Positions 1-14,799 of a DNA stretch of 64,000 nt are shown here, in pieces; position 1 is the stretch's first letter; each line of letters begins with the position of its first letter. A program made the translations under genes and the position numbers. The DNA comes from Azolla caroliniana (lineage: Eukaryota > Polypodiophyta), in NCBI GenBank assembly GCA_043228905.1, contig JBHGNT010000014.1, forward strand, positions 20,832,001 through 20,896,000, in the 5' to 3' direction. The notes under the pieces are model-generated. The model worked only from the letters and a program-made list of their open reading frames with translations. It was not told the DNA's origin and did not search any database.

Positions 1-475
1 GAATATCTGAAGGTACTCCATCACTGCTTGCTGCTGAGTAAGCCTTAAAAGCAGGAGGAAGAGGCTGTAGGTGGGAATTCTTCGATGCCGAGGAGAAGCT
101 GTTTGCATCAGGAAGAGTATGGAGAGGATTAAACCCTAGGCCTCCAGGTAAACGTAGTGGTGGGGAAGCTCGTCTGAAAGGCGAAGATTGAGGTCGACCA
201 AAAGACGGAGAAGAAGCAGCGACACAAGGACGAGAAGAAGAAGAAAAAGGAAGAGAAGGAGAAGATCGATACAAAGAGCGAAGGCGGAACTGAGGAGGAA
301 GAGAAGAGATGGAGGAGCTGCAATCCATGGGCGTGGTCGCCGTCACCATGGCCTTCGAGCTTCCTTCCTTCCTTCCTACCGTCTGTCTGTCTGTCTGTCT
401 GCCTCGCTCACTTCACTTCACTGATCTTGGAATGGCGGCGGCGGCGGCTGTGTAGTGGCTGTAGGTAGGAAGGAA
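1..475 (+). other. Possible lysine/glutamate-rich 3' gene end, unresolved
   Basis: The plus strand is purine-rich. One frame is open from about 176 to 460 and encodes a run of Lys, Glu and Arg (about 190-310) that then passes into low-complexity CT repeats. Another frame ends with a stop near 130. An acceptor-like AG lies near 50 and a donor-like CAG|GTAAAC near 150, so this could be the last exons of a gene running in from the left. I do not recognise the product. Low-complexity non-coding DNA is an equally good reading. Confidence 0.2.
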
Positions 476-483
476 TGCAGTCA

Positions 484-488
<5 letters not shown>

Positions 489-534
<46 letters not shown>
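489..534. repeat. (CT)n microsatellite
   Basis: Uninterrupted CT dinucleotides. The open frames across it are artefacts of the repeat. Confidence 0.95.
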
Positions 535-538
<4 letters not shown>

Positions 539-640
539 CACAGACACACAATTCATTCATTTTACATGTAAATTGTGAATGTAAGGTAATGCAATGCATG
601 TATGATGTACCCTTCTCCTGCTCCTCCATGTATAATATCA

Positions 641-704
641 TGTATGTATGTATGTATGTATGTATGTATGTATGTATGTATGTATGTATGTATGTATGTA
701 TGTA
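641..704. repeat. (TATG)n microsatellite
   Basis: About 16 tandem copies of a tetranucleotide TGTA/TATG. The apparent Met-Tyr-Val-Cys repeat protein is only its translation. Confidence 0.95.
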
Positions 705-720
705 TTATTTTTTTCATTGG

Positions 721-3700
721 TGATGATGCGATTTCATGTGAAACTGTCTGTCTGTGTGTGTTCTTTGGGTCCTTCCAATTGCCATCGAAAAGGAATATCC
801 TTCATTTTAACATCTTTTTCGCACACCAAAAGCCAAAGGGATATATATGTACATACATCCACATGCACGCATGGAGAGTCTTTTGTGTTTGTGTTTTCTC
901 AGATCCCAGTGTCCCACCACACATGCATGTGGCATTTCCAACTGAGGGACCCGACCAATAACATCATGCATGCAACCCCAACCCGTTGCATTTTGTAGTG
1001 CGATTGAGTACTAAAGTAGTCTATCGGTGAGTGAGATATAAACATCAAGACATGGGAGTTTGGCTAACCACCCATGATGCATGTAGAACCCCAATTTGAA
1101 AGGAGAAAAAGGGAGTGACACTCAATTCTCGGGAATTTTTATTAAAGAGTAAATGCACTTGAGAGTCCGCATTTTTGGGCACTTTGCACTGTGTGTGTGC
1201 GTGTGTGTGAACTTATGATAAAATTCTTGATTCATGTAATTTATGTCTCACTAGGTTTCTATGGAAGTTAGATTGCTCATGCTCGTGACTTATATCGTCC
1301 TTGATGGATGGGTTGTAGAAGATTTTTACTGAAGTAATAGAGAATTGACTTCAAAAAGGGCTACCTTGTATTACCCACCCCATGCCTTACGGATTTATTG
1401 TTGGCAATGAGATATTCTTTGTAATATTCTGAATGTGCCAGTGGTCATGATTTATTTTTAGGAAGAGAAACAAAAATTGTGCTAATGCAACTACATATTT
1501 GAAAATCATATGATAATGTACGTTGATTGTTTATTGCCTAGCTTTATGTCTCATGATGGTTTTGTGCAAGGACATGAAGCCTTGTTTTCACCTTGGGACT
1601 TGATACAATGTCGCATGTTATGGTGAATGGTGAAGTGACAAGTTGACCCTGGTAACAAAATCAACATGGCAAAGCTTCTTTGTTTAGGTCATTATTGTTT
1701 GACACTGTTGACAAGGTTGATACCTTTGACCCAACCAATGCATCAAATGTTGTTTGTTGAGGCTATTAGTGTTTAACATTGTTATCACTACATTTTTGCT
1801 ATGTTATTGCTATACACCTTGGCACAATATACGGAAAGTGGTAAGAGTTGCTTTCTAATAAGAAACTATTTATAGCTCATGAATGAACATATGATTTTCC
1901 ATCTCTCATGATAGTTGTACTCAACGATTTAATAAAACCATGGAAGTGTGCATCGTATTTGCCTTGGCCTTGATATTACACATAAATACACTTGTGCTTA
2001 TGTGATACATAAAAAATCGCCTAATTGATCTTGGATGCATGGCTAAATATTGGAGCAAGGTCATGTTTGTCGCCACTTGGGTTTCCCTATTGATTGTACT
2101 TGTATGTTTATGTCTCGTCGTCTCGAGTTTGATGTGGATCTCAAGTAAATTCCCAAACACATTTGAGAGTTTGAAATCTCAGGTCTAGTCTTTGCAAAGG
2201 CTCATGGTTTAAAGTATACAATATGGGAAAAATACTCAAAACTAGACATGGTTGGGTTTCTTAGAACCATATATGCATCATATTGAATTCAACGCATCAT
2301 ATGGTAGAAGATTCAACCTCTTATAAGGTACATGTGAAAGATCTCCACATTAGATGGAGAAAATGTGTTATATTCAAGAAAAGGTCGGTATCCACCATGG
2401 TAAAACGAGCATTAAAGACCCATGGTGGCAAACCTCAAATTATTATTCTAGTTGAACACACTGAGCTCTCGTACCATGAAGTTTGAGATTTTTCAATTGA
2501 CGTTTGTCATCACATAGTCAATATACAAATTCCCTATTAGTAGAAGTGCTTGCAACTATTGGGATATTTGCATTGGATGGCCCAAAACAAATGTGGAACA
2601 TGAATCAAATCATATGGTGAAACTTGTCTTTTAAGTTGGAAGATGGCATTGGTTTAGAAATAAGAAAACAAGTTTGTAAAATAAAGATTATAAATTATGT
2701 AATTAATATATTGATTGTTGCTAATCAAGGATGTTGCTTTCTTAACATTTACAAGGATGACGGGAGGTTGAAAAAACACTTACAAAAGCAGATGAGTTGG
2801 GCGAGTCATTCACCAATGTCTACTCAGATTGTTATTGTTGAGAATTAGACATCGCATACGAAGACAATGTTGACAACTCTATAAAGGGTGCCACAACAAT
2901 TGATATGATAAAAAATATCAATAATGTACAGAAGATATATTCCATAATTTTTTCTTAAAATGACATGATTTGCATTGGTTGCATCATATGCTCCACATTG
3001 GTATTGCGATTCAAAGGATTTTCTCCTTTAGTGAAAGTCTTTAAATTGGTGGACAACCGTTGATCTAAATGTTTATCCTCAATCTTCATATGTTTTCACA
3101 CATTCGTTTCAAGAGTTTGTACCCAATCAATAATCCTTGTCTTAGTACAATTAATCATCGTACAAGAGATAGTTGAGTTGTATAGGCAAATTATGCACAA
3201 GGATATATGTATAGTGTATACATTATTATAACACCAATTGAAAATGGGAACATAGCACCCTATTCTAGAGTTTGTGTACAAATAGTGGGAAGCATGTTGT
3301 TACTGGGTTTTAGCCCTTTCATGTAATTGTATGGTTTCAAACCATATCCTACAATTGGATTTACTAACGACCACCAACATATGTCAGATATTTCAAGGTT
3401 CATGAGAAGTCTAAGATTCTTAAGATTGGAAAAGTATCGACCTGTCACCACATTATTGAGGGTTGTTTCAAAATGTAAGCACATTTTACTTATAAGTTGG
3501 TTCTAACTCATATTTTAAGGTTCATTTATTTCAAAAAGAGTATTCAAAGGAATTTGATAGAAGTTTTAGCATTAGTTATGGTTCACAATTTAAAGTTTTT
3601 GATTTACAATGGTTCAAATCATAGAATTCCTAGTTTAGCATTGATGAGGTAAAAACAATTTGGGGAGATACTATTGCACTTTGCATTAGATCCCCAATAA

Positions 3701-4426
3701 CTATTTTTGAGGATGAAAACGCTTCTCAAGTGGTGAATGTGCAGTGATTAAAATAGTTCCAACATGACAATTCTACATTGTTAAAAACATTAAGTACATC
3801 AGATTCAAACTAGGTTTATTAAAACAATATATTGGAACATTTGATGAAGCAAAAAGAGGAAAAAGAGAGGACCAATTATAGACAGCATTGTTGAGGTGCA
3901 TCTTTCATGGTATAATTGAGGAATTTGGAACCAACCATTTATACTTTAACAATATCCAAAAGAAAATGTACAAAAATATATTGGGACGGTAACTGAACAA
4001 TTAATTGATAAGTTGGATTTATGCTTATCTCCTCTTCTTCCTTGAATGGGGGATATAACTTTCCTTTACAGCAAATGTTGGATACAATTTTCATGGACAT
4101 ATGACTTGATTCCGTTCATGGTGCAACAAGCCTAATTTCCCATTTGCATAGTTCCACGTTTAACATAAGGACTGTATTTTATGCGTGGGAATCCGCATGT
4201 ATTGACTATGCAAAGAAAACATGCATAAAGCCAAGACCATGGAAAAGCCCATTAAGGCTTCATCAGGTTATACAACATATTTCAGGTTCTTCTCTTCTCT
4301 TGCAAAGTAAAAACTTTGTATAATCAAATAATAAAGCTGAAAGAAACCATGTCCACAAAAACTAGGATAATTAAATTCCATATTAAATCTGAAAAACCAG
4401 TCCATTGTGTCAGAAATAATTTCCAA
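721..4426. other. AT-rich intergenic DNA, no supported gene
   Basis: Only short frames occur, and none has a recognisable domain. A stretch around 2600-3300 has several short same-strand fragments broken by stops and may be an old transposon relic, but I could not assign a family. Microsatellite-like GT occurs near 1190-1210. The region directly downstream of the WD40 gene stop (4427) would hold its 3' UTR. I saw no terminal repeats. Confidence 0.6.
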
Positions 4427-7400
4427 TCACTGTTTGGAGTTGAGGCCCTTCTCTACTAAGGCTAGAACCTGGCTTGCAAGTATTTCTGAAAAGCGAGCAG
4501 AGTAATTTTGAACAAAACCTTCAATATCGATAGACTCAAGAACAGAGCTCGCTGCTGACATCGATGGTGCAAAATATGGCCTTGATGTTATGGTACCTAT
4601 CATCCATAAATCAAATATATAAGAGCTAACAGAATCATTTGTTTCCTTCTACCATCAACAGATAAAATGATTCAAGCATTCAAAAATAAGCTACATAACA
4701 ATCTAGTAAACTACATAACAGGTAGTAAGCATTGAATAAGAGCATCAAAGAATTACATTTTGGCTATTCAGTTGCATGGCTTTTGCACGTCACTATCTTT
4801 TTCACTAGGCAAAATTTTGGTTCATCTACATCATCCATATCATTCTACACCCAACTTAAATTTGCAAATTCTTCTATATCCAACAACTGTGGTTACCTAG
4901 CTTTTATAACTGGTTCAAACAAGGTGGACATGTTTGTTCACAACTGTAAGGTTGATACACCAAAACTAGATATAGCTAGATATATGGCCAGTTACATAAA
5001 ACAACATAATATAAATTTTATTGCATAACGTACCATACACAAATTAAAACAAACGTGATAGCCTAAAACGATCTGATGCATTACAACATATAACAAGTAT
5101 AATACCGGCAAGTACCTGTATTGCTGATCCTCAATGGGGAATGATCAGAACAAGACATAGGGTCGCTTTCAATGGAAGGTCGATTATCAGGAGCAGATGC
5201 ATCATAGTTTCTTGTTTGACTAGAAGACATAGAGTCTGAAAGCTGCCAAATCTTCTGTAATGTTGGAGATACAAACTCTTCATACAAATTGAAGACTTCT
5301 GCTTTATTTACTGAATCAAGCTCTTGAAATGTTGCGAGGGCATTATCAGCAGCTTGTGAAAGATCTTGAAGAACTTTCTTAAATAAATCTGAGGGTTTCC
5401 TAATATTTGGGAAACTCGTTTCTATTGCGACATCACACAGGAAATCAGACTCTGTACGGATGTCACACTGGCTTTGTCCATCCACATATATCTCCTGCTT
5501 TGTATCTACAATCATGAAAAAGATACATATTACATGCTAAAACAGTGTGAAAACATTATTTTGCACATAATATATGATACTTTAACCTTGACAAATTAAT
5601 ACTTATATAGATTACAAAGGCTTACCCACTAGATGCTTTAAATTAAACATGTGCTTTAGACCTGAAAAATTAATGGTAAGATTGTGCTTTGCTACCAAAG
5701 GCTGTGAGTTAATGTGGCCTTTGCAACCTGAAGGTTTTCTTAGCATGAGATCATGCACATTAACAATTTGCGTCTAATATAAGGCTTTACAAAACATTCC
5801 TCATAACCCAAGGGTTGAAAATAATAGCATTTAGGCAAGACAAACAAACAAGAACCTCACCAATAAAACACTCACTTTTCTGCACTAGACCTTCTGAAGC
5901 TGAGCAAAATGCTGGACTATCTGCCAGTGGTTCACAACTTTGTGATACTTGATTGAGAAAGCTGTGCGCAAGACCTGTGCTCACTAATATTGATTGAGAA
6001 ACCTGAAAGTCGCTTTCAATGATAGTTGGGGCATCACACCTATCATTGGAGGTAATATCTTTGGCGGTTTCAGATCCTGGAACAGGAGATGAGATAACTC
6101 CATGTGTGGCCAAAAGCAATCCTTGCTTATGCTCCCCTGTTTGTTGCAGTTCTATTTCATCTTTCCCATCTTTGAAAACTTCTTCATCAGCAGAATCAGC
6201 ATTTGATGTGTCCAAATGCGGTTGTTTTTCCTCATGAATTTGATGCAATTCCAATTTGTCTTTGACATCTATGGAAATCTTTTCTGCGACGAGATTGAAA
6301 TGTGTTGTATCGATCATCGGTTGAAGATAAGGCTGCTATAAAAACAGACCTGTGTTTAGATAAAATTAACAAAGCTATTAACTAGAACATTATTTACAAT
6401 GTGAAAATACTATAGAATGTCGAAACCTTTTATGTTTCAGCTGCATCAAGAAAAGATATAGTCAGTACAAATAATACCCACCCGCTGTGGTTCCTGGTCC
6501 TCCACTGTTACAACTTCAGAAGTGGCTCTCACTTCAGTCATTTGTTTGGTATCCACTTCAGGCGACTCTTGGAAAAGTGATAATACTGGCAAGGTATGAT
6601 TTGACTGTGAAAAGAATCGAGCCGAAAAGCTACTTCTCGCAGAGACATGTCCAGCCTGAAAGGTGAAATTTGTAAATTCAAGAAATATTAGCAACATGAT
6701 AACCTGATCAAATCATTTTTACAATGCCCATTCAAAACTATATGATATACCTCACAAACATCAATACTTCAATACTGAAGCACACCTCAAACATTCATCA
6801 ACCATAACATAATCAAAATGTAAAATGCACATATATTAGTAAATAAAATGGTGGAAGTTCAGCGAATATAGAACCATTACACAGTGAAGGGCATGCATGT
6901 TTCACCTTCCAATAACTCAGAAAGCATAACACAAAATAATCTTTCACCTCTCACTCCAGATGCAAAATATGGTAAGATAACATGATTCCCCAGCTATGAT
7001 ATGTTCATCCTAGTTTAGAGGCCTCATTCTCTAGAATTAATCATCATCCTAGTAAGAAACTTGAAGCATTCATCCAAAACTATATCTGCTTATCCTAGTT
7101 AAGAAACCTAATTCTCAAATCTTATTTGTTCATCCACGTAAGAAACTTGTAGCATCCATCCAATTCTGTGGGTAAGGATATTTTCAAGTTGGGAAGAAAA
7201 CCCTAAATTGATGTGAGTTAGCCAATGTGAAAGGAATAAAAGTGTACACAAATAAATAAATCAAAATGGGAAATGATAGCCTGGCAGCAAATTGCACAAA
7301 AATATATATATTTATCACTGTCCTTTTTTAAATCAATCATAAGAATGGAACAATACTGAAGCTACGGTTTGCTTAGGACTGGAAGAATAATTGCATCAAA

Positions 7401-10400
7401 TCAAAACATGGAAGTTCAAATCAAAACTACATTATTACCTTTACTACAGTAGACAAATTGCTAAAATGAGCATCAAACATGCCACCATCTGAGCTGAAAT
7501 GCTGTTCGCTCTCATCATCACTCATCTCCTCATTAGATGATTGCACATACTGCTCTCCATGAAAATCACCGTTAAAGTTGTCATTTTCCAAGTTTCCTAT
7601 AAGCCTTTCCACTCTATTTCCACGGTCATCTTGAGATGTAGATCTGAAATACATAGACATTGATCTATCACTCCTGCTATTTACCATGCAAGCAAGAGGA
7701 ACTGGGGTTTGACATAGCAACTGTGCAGGTCCTTTGAAAAGGCCTCGTGTTTTTGGGGATAACGCAACAACCTCTTGCTCATTTTCTGACCGATAAACAA
7801 CTGTGCAGTCTTCTTTGCAGCAAAGGGTTTCTTGTCCTACCCTCACGTGATTCAGATGACAATTATCATTGTCATTTCTATGTTGACCATACAGATGGCC
7901 ACAGGGCTCATCAACAGATCCAACTTCATCATAGAACAAAGTGTGCACAGTATTCCAATGATCTTCCTTCCTATGAAAATCAAAAGATATCAATTAAATC
8001 AATTAAATCAAAACCACATGTAGGGAATTCAAATTTGGTTCCCTCCTTTCCTATAAACATTAAAAGGAATGAAACCACATAGATATTGCACATGACTGGC
8101 TTTTTAATGCTATACCTTCTCAACACCTGTGGAGTGGAAGTTGAAGGTTCACTAAAATCTGACCTACTAGAGCTCTCTGGTGTGTCATGAATAGATGTAC
8201 ATGAACCGCCAGGCTCAATTGTGAATCTGCGACGAAGCCCGAGCTTATTAGGCAGAATAGTTGCAGGAGGTGTAAGCATTTGAGGTTCGCAAAATAACTT
8301 ATAACCTTCTGGACCCAGCCTCTGAAACATGTTTATAAACCAAACCAAACAGATCAAGTTAGCATTGAAATACTGTTTAAAAATCAGCCCTAATATAACT
8401 CCCATACAGATATAGTGAATCTACAATGTACAGTTAATGCGATAGAAAGATGACAATGTATAGTAGTTACCTCTACCCATCTGGACTCGGAGGAATGTAT
8501 AGACTCGTCCTCTAGGACATCCATTCCTTCATCAGTGATAATCTCAGATACTTTTGTTTGTGCCCAATGGGGCAACCTAGACACACTAAATTTGAATGCA
8601 GATGGAATGTTACACATTGCATCTGTTGAACCTTGTCCATTTCTTGCCATGTGCATGTGTGTATTCTCTGCACAGACACGCTTTCCCTCAACGATATTTG
8701 GTGTCCACTCTTGTTTTTCACTTTGTTCAGATGATTGAATCGGCACATGCAACAGTAACGACTCAGAGCCCAATATGCATCTCTTCCGCATCATCCTAGA
8801 AAGAGAATTGGGAAGTTTCCAAATAAATATACAGCTGTCACCACTGACCTGGGCACCAACAGAAGGCCAATCTTTTATCATAAGAAAGAATATTTCATCA
8901 TTATTCTTTATCTCCAGCTAACTTTTACATACCGAGACTAATCTCTTACAGTCATGCATGAATACTACTCCTGTGATGACTTCGGCATGACCTTGCCCTG
9001 ATGAAATCAAATCTCCACTTGAGATATCATAAATCCGCAATGCTTTATCCGAATGCGAGCAAACTAAGCATGTGCCAGTTGGATCTACTCGAACCTATGA
9101 TTCCAAATATCAGAGATGTTTCAACATTATTATCTATGTCAAGATATATATATATATATATCCACAATTTACATCAGGGAAACCAAGTTCATGGAATTTG
9201 AAGTAACGCCTAGTTGCTAGAAAAAACAATTACCACTAATAGATCAAGCAGTTATACCAGAGAGTTCTTACCTTGATAGGCTCACCAGATTCACCATCTG
9301 GCTTAATGCTTTTCATAGATTTACCAGTTTCTAAACTCAAGAAATTGATCTTTTTGTCCTGAATAGAGTAGCCAATCATCAGCAGAAGAGTAAGACTTGG
9401 CTGACAGTCAATTGAAAGCTATGAAATTTCCAAACATACTTGGCTGACAGTCACTGCCAACTTTCTAGATGGATCAACATCCATATCATAGACAGTACCA
9501 CGTGAAGCCATTTCCTGGTGATAGCGTGTGCTTTTAAAGCCAAGAGGACATACTTCAATGCTACAAAATACAACTGATCTGCAACACAAATTGAACGGGG
9601 GATTAAGGAGATTCTAACATTTGCAATTGAAATCTGGAGAAAACTCTCTCTAAAGATGCCAATATTAACAATTCTTGTTTCTTTCATTTTGCAATACATT
9701 ATTAAAGCTAGAGATGACTCCCCTTTGTACTCATGCAGCTGAAAAAACTGCCTTACTTGTCTGCACTAGCGCTTAGCAGCTTTGAACCATTGCAAGCAAA
9801 TCTAGCTGCTGTAACAGAGGCTGAATGATCATCCCTTGTCTCAATAAGCTCAAAATTCCTGTCATTGTAGGTTAAGTCAAATGAATAAATTAAACATCAT
9901 CCACATTTATGTGATTCTATGAAAATATAATGTCTATAATTGAACCGGGAAAAATGCCCCAATGTTTTCTTTATATCACCAAATGTCCCAACTACTTTTC
10001 GGCACAACCCCCAAAAGGAGAAAGGAAGGGGATGACTTGATCCAGTAGCAATTGAGAAAAAGGGGATGAGCTGACCATATAAATTTCTCTTTCATGGTTG
10101 ACTGAGTGCTTTTGGAGACAAAGAAAATTTTGGGGGAATTTCAGAATTTTTTCACTATTAAATATCAAACCAAAGTAGATCACAACCTTCTTGCATCATA
10201 TATGTGTACAAGCCGATCTCTACCACCAGACGCAAGCAACAACACATTCATATTTCGATTATCCCCAGTCACCACATCAACAGTACCAAAGCTCAATGTC
10301 AGAATCTCTGCATCATGTGCTTCCTGCAAAGGATTCCCAAAGGTTCCGGCACAGTTTCACCAACCACCTGACAAATTAGCCGTCAAAAGCAATAACATCT

Positions 10401-13400
10401 ACTTATAGTAAAAATTGTAACATGCAGACTCATCCTTTGCTTGGTGAGCAAAGAAGACTCACCTTGCAACTTATAATCTGAAGGGAATGTAAATCATAAA
10501 TATAAAGATTTCCACTGCGGTCACCAGCTGCCAAGTAATGCCCATCAGCACTAGTTGACATTGAACGAAAGCCTTTACAAGAGTCGGTAGATTCAGCATT
10601 ATCAGGGAATCTGGCCTTCACTCCTGATTGGGTTTGCTTTTCTATAAAACAGTTAAAAGCCATAAGCATTCTATTGGGGAACTTAGAATTCAAAAAATAT
10701 GGCACATTCACAAAACAAAAGAAGCTTTAGAGAAACTGGAAGTTGCTTACTCTTACTATGATGAAACCATATATGACATATGCAACTACTATACTCAATC
10801 TGAAAATTATAAGTCTCGCAGTAGCAACATGCATAAAACCTAGACGTATAAGACAAAAGGCCTACTTATTACTTGTGTTAAACCAAGGATAACAGTATAT
10901 TGATCATAGCAAGGGTCATACTGGTTAAACTTGATATCCATTACCAGCATAATAGAGTGCATGACAGTCTATACATGTTCATCAAATGCCACATATGAAT
11001 CACATTTTATGTTACGTGACATTTCCTTTATATAGAAGCTGTGTTTTACAAATAGTAGAAAAAGTAAGAATTGTTAATAATTACAGTCCACATAATACAA
11101 CACATGATATTTGATACATGTTTATCAAATGTCACATCAATTGCATTTTATATTACATGGTGTTCCCTTGACACAGCATCTGAATTCTACAAATAACTAA
11201 AGAACGTAGAATTGTTAATAGTTACAGACTACCTTGATAAAGAACTCCACATAAATTTCGATCGTACACATTGCATGGGCTTTCATCTTTGGTGTTAATC
11301 TTGGGTTCTTCATCCAACTGAGAATGAATAGACCACAACTTTATGCTTCCATCAGACGAACATGTTGCAAAAGTTCCCATCAAGTAATTTTCTCCTTTAG
11401 TGCTAACAGAATCACATGTTGACACAGAAATTCTATCTATGTCACTTGAGACATTAACTACATCCCAGATGCACCCACTATGAGGCAGAACCGAATGAAT
11501 CTTTAAAACCTGCTGTGGAAAATAAACGACGCTAAGTATACACCAGTCAATATGGTGGAAAAAATAAGGGCATGCAACTTTTCATAGTACAGCAGGCATC
11601 ATTATACTTGCCTTAGAAAAGTCTTGAATGTCCCAAAGAAAAAAACTATGGTCCATATAAAGCACAGCTGCAATCATGCATACAACAATTACTTTCTATA
11701 TAAAAAAAACATGTGAACAACAATCAGATGACTAGAAACATTTAGAACTACCTAGAATAGCTGGGGTTGCAAAACGACATGCTATGGCATCAGGATAAGT
11801 AATTCCATTCACATTATTCATTGCAAAGTATAAGGCAGTATTTGCATCAGTCAAATCATGGAATCCTAACGGGGCAGGACGGGGTAAGGTTGTTCCATAT
11901 GCAAGAGATTCTGTCATGAAGATGCGTACAGTCCCATCACTGCAAGCACAAGCAATGTGCAATTGCGAAATGCACAAAGAATGTGCATGACGAACCTGGG
12001 AGTACAGATAAGTTTCAATCAGTTTAGTACCAAGTGTATAAATGCTCAACTGTGACATAGATATTCTCTCATATATACCTTCAGATTTACCCATTTCTTT
12101 ACAGCAAGACCTCGGTGCAACATGCACAGAATACCTGCATAGTCATACTATGTTAAAATGCTGATTGAGCTCTTGAACTCTTCTATAACTGGATGTCCAA
12201 AGCATGCATACCTGCACTAGTTACAGCATAGATAGGTTGTATTTCCTTTGTTTCCCCGGTTTCTTTAACATCCTCTAATGAAGCTACAGCAGCAAAGGAA
12301 TTTTCATTCAAGCTCCCTAGGTTAATATTTCTACATTCCAGTGTATGTGTTCCTGTGCCTTGACTAGGCTTAGATCGGACTGAATGAATGGTCCAATTAC
12401 TCAAATGGTTGCTTCCTGCTGTGACAAAGAAACTACCATCTGATGCAAATTGAATCTCTTGTATTGGTGAAGATGCTGTTATTGCTTTCAATTTAGACAC
12501 CAGCATTCCTGTCTTGTAATCAAAGATACAAATCTGTCCATCATGTGGAAACCCAACTGAGAGAAGATGTTTTCCTGCATTTCTCAAAACTATCAAAATT
12601 TTGTCCAAAATGACTACCTCGCATTGCTGAAGGAATAGCAAATACATCTCACAAATTGTAAGCTTTACATTGATCATATAGCCATAATCTTACCATTTGG
12701 TGAGAAACGTACACAAGATATTCCATACTTGTGAGCCTTCAATTCAGCTACACAAGATCCGTCACATGCATCCCATACAACAATTGCTGGTTGATGGCCA
12801 CACTGTCAGCATTTCAGACACAAAAGTTCTAGAACATTAACAAATATACAGCTCATTTTGTTTGAAACATGTGTCTAGCAAACATTTTCTTTGTGAAATG
12901 CGACAATCATCTATTGAAGTGTGCAAAGCATAAAACTTCAACACGAACTAAAAATTATGGGACCATTCACTTGTTGAAGGTAACAACAATCTCTTTACTA
13001 AGACCTGGACGTTCATAAAAAGACTGAAACCCACAGAATAACCCACTTATACTTCTCCACTGCGAGATTGGTTTGTAGTTTTTAACATCATGCAGATTTC
13101 CATAACAATAATACTGCTCGAAAATGCTCGTGCTCTCCTTTTTGAGCGGAAAAAGAAAGCAATAGTTTCTGTTCTGACTCCACTATGAGCAAACTACCAG
13201 ACTTGTATGCTTCTAACAATGCTAGTAAGGTTTCAGTGGGTGTTAAAGTGCATGACACGTAAACCTTGTGGAAAATCACAACCGTTTCTTGAATTAGGGA
13301 AAGCATGAAGCTTCATGTAATGACTGGAAATTATGACCAATGTTCTTTGTTAAAATTTGAGAACCATCTTAGGTTAGGACTAAATATTATGAGATGTTTG

Positions 13401-14745
13401 TTTGTAGAGCACAAAAACAGTTTCTTACACTAGGGAAATTATGAAAGACCAAAATTTAGGATGTTGGAAACAAATACTCATCTCTTCAAATAGAGAAAGT
13501 ATAAAGCTTCATACAAGGACAGAAATAACTGGATTGTTTTCTTTGCCAAACATGAAAATCATATATTCAAGCTACATAACGAATGAAATCAGGATCTTTT
13601 TTGTTATCAATCATGAAACAGTCTCACATCGGAGAAAGCATTAATTTTCCCTTCATAAATAATTTATTACATTATGGGAAATATAAACCTTTACACATAA
13701 ATCAAATATTGTGGAGCTTGTTGCACAAGAATAAACATTCATGCAAGGGGACTGAGAAGAATGGAGTAATTTCATACAGAACCGCTTCTTACATAATGAA
13801 ATCATGTAGGTTGTAATAAGCAGTTTCTTACATTAAGGAAAAGTTGGACCTTCCTTTGAAATTAGTTTCTCCAATTAGAAAAAGTACAAAGCTCGACATC
13901 AGGACTACGCTTGAAAGAAAACTTTCCTTTAGCAAACATAAAAAATCACCTCTTAAATAAGGGAAAGGATAAAGGACTGAATTTGAAGGAGCATTCTCTT
14001 TTGTTGAATACAAAAACATCTCTTAGAGTAGAGAAAGCATAATCTTCATAAAAATACTGCATTTTTGGAGCATTCTCTTTGTCAAGAAGACCGTCTCTTC
14101 AAAACCAGGGGAAGGATAAAGATTCACACAATAAGTGAAAGTTAGGGAGCATTTTCTTTATCAAAATTCAAAATATCTCTTTTCAACTAGGGAAACCATA
14201 ATGCTTTATACAATTGCTGAAAACCTACAGCTTCTTACGTTATGAAAAGTAGAAAGAGATAGTGAAATTTTAAGGAGCATTTCCTTTGAGAGACACAAAA
14301 AGAGCCTCTCTTAAATTAAGGATACGTGAAAACATAGTAAAGATTCACGCAAGATTTGTATAGAAGGACTCACCTCTCCTGCTGCAATGAGCTTGCCTCC
14401 GTGAGGTGAGTATGTTACACATGCGAGAGCTTTGGGAGTTCGGGAGACCATCAAAAACTTCGTCTGCGTCTTCTTCACTGTGTTGAATACCACAACAACA
14501 CATCCTGCCAGGTATGCAATGTCTCCGGTGGCGGGATTGCAGGCTAAGCCATTAGCATTTGAGGAAGTAAGGCCGATCACTTGGTCGAGTTGAAGCTATG
14601 AGTGGAGAAGGAGAGAGAAAACAGAGAAAAAGAATACGTAAATGAAAAGAAAAATGATCCAAGAAGAGAGAGAGAGAGAGAGAGAGACTGTGCATACCTT
14701 CTCCACAGGCTCTGACCTGCGAGATTTCCTTCTCACGAGCCGCAT
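4427..14745 (-). CDS. MABP1/WDR62-like WD40 repeat protein, 21 exons
   Basis: Exons read by splice signals and phase, minus strand: 14745-14698, 14595-14374, 12802-12694, 12574-12212, 12134-12079, 11995-11752, 11667-11612, 11509-11233, 10641-10463, 10323-10187, 9858-9757, 9578-9440, 9358-9272, 9094-8933, 8848-8471, 8321-8116, 7970-7439, 6655-6482, 6335-5876, 5505-5116, 4596-4427. They sum to 4491 nt (1496 aa plus stop) with every phase consistent. The N-terminus (QVIGLTSSNANGLA, then AYLAGCVVVVFN) is the family signature. WD40 blades fill roughly residues 15-740, with motifs such as SDGSIKLWS, DRLVHIYD and SGDSCIFIW. Residues 740-1496 are mostly low-complexity acidic/serine-rich, then a helical C-terminal part (LKDLSQAADNALATFQEL; FVQNYSARFSEILASQVL). 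Animal relatives are JNK scaffolds at spindle poles. The plant role is not well known to me. Intron 7 has a GC donor (AAG|GCAAGT at 11611). The first ATG of the conserved frame was taken as start. Some UTR-proximal details are uncertain. Confidence 0.88.
13430..14340. repeat. Degenerate ~76-bp tandem repeats in intron 2
   Basis: The block AGGGAAAG.ATAAAG.TTCA recurs near 13492, 13875, 13958, 14030, 14108 and 14187. It is accompanied by GAGCATT(C/T)TCTTTG, and the best-preserved spacing is 72-79 bp. Copies are diverged, so the array is old. It explains the unusual 1.57-kb length of this intron. Confidence 0.6.
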
Positions 14746-14763
14746 GGCGTGTGCGAAGAGGGG

Positions 14764-14799
<36 letters not shown>

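Noticed and set aside
602-998. Met-Tyr-Val-Cys repeat ORFs
   Set aside because: Translation of the TATG microsatellite in overlapping frames. No conservation signal.
2600-3300. hAT-like transposase relic
   Set aside because: Fragments such as a possible asparagine-rich DNAS-like stretch are too short and frame-broken. No terminal inverted repeats or 8-bp duplication seen.
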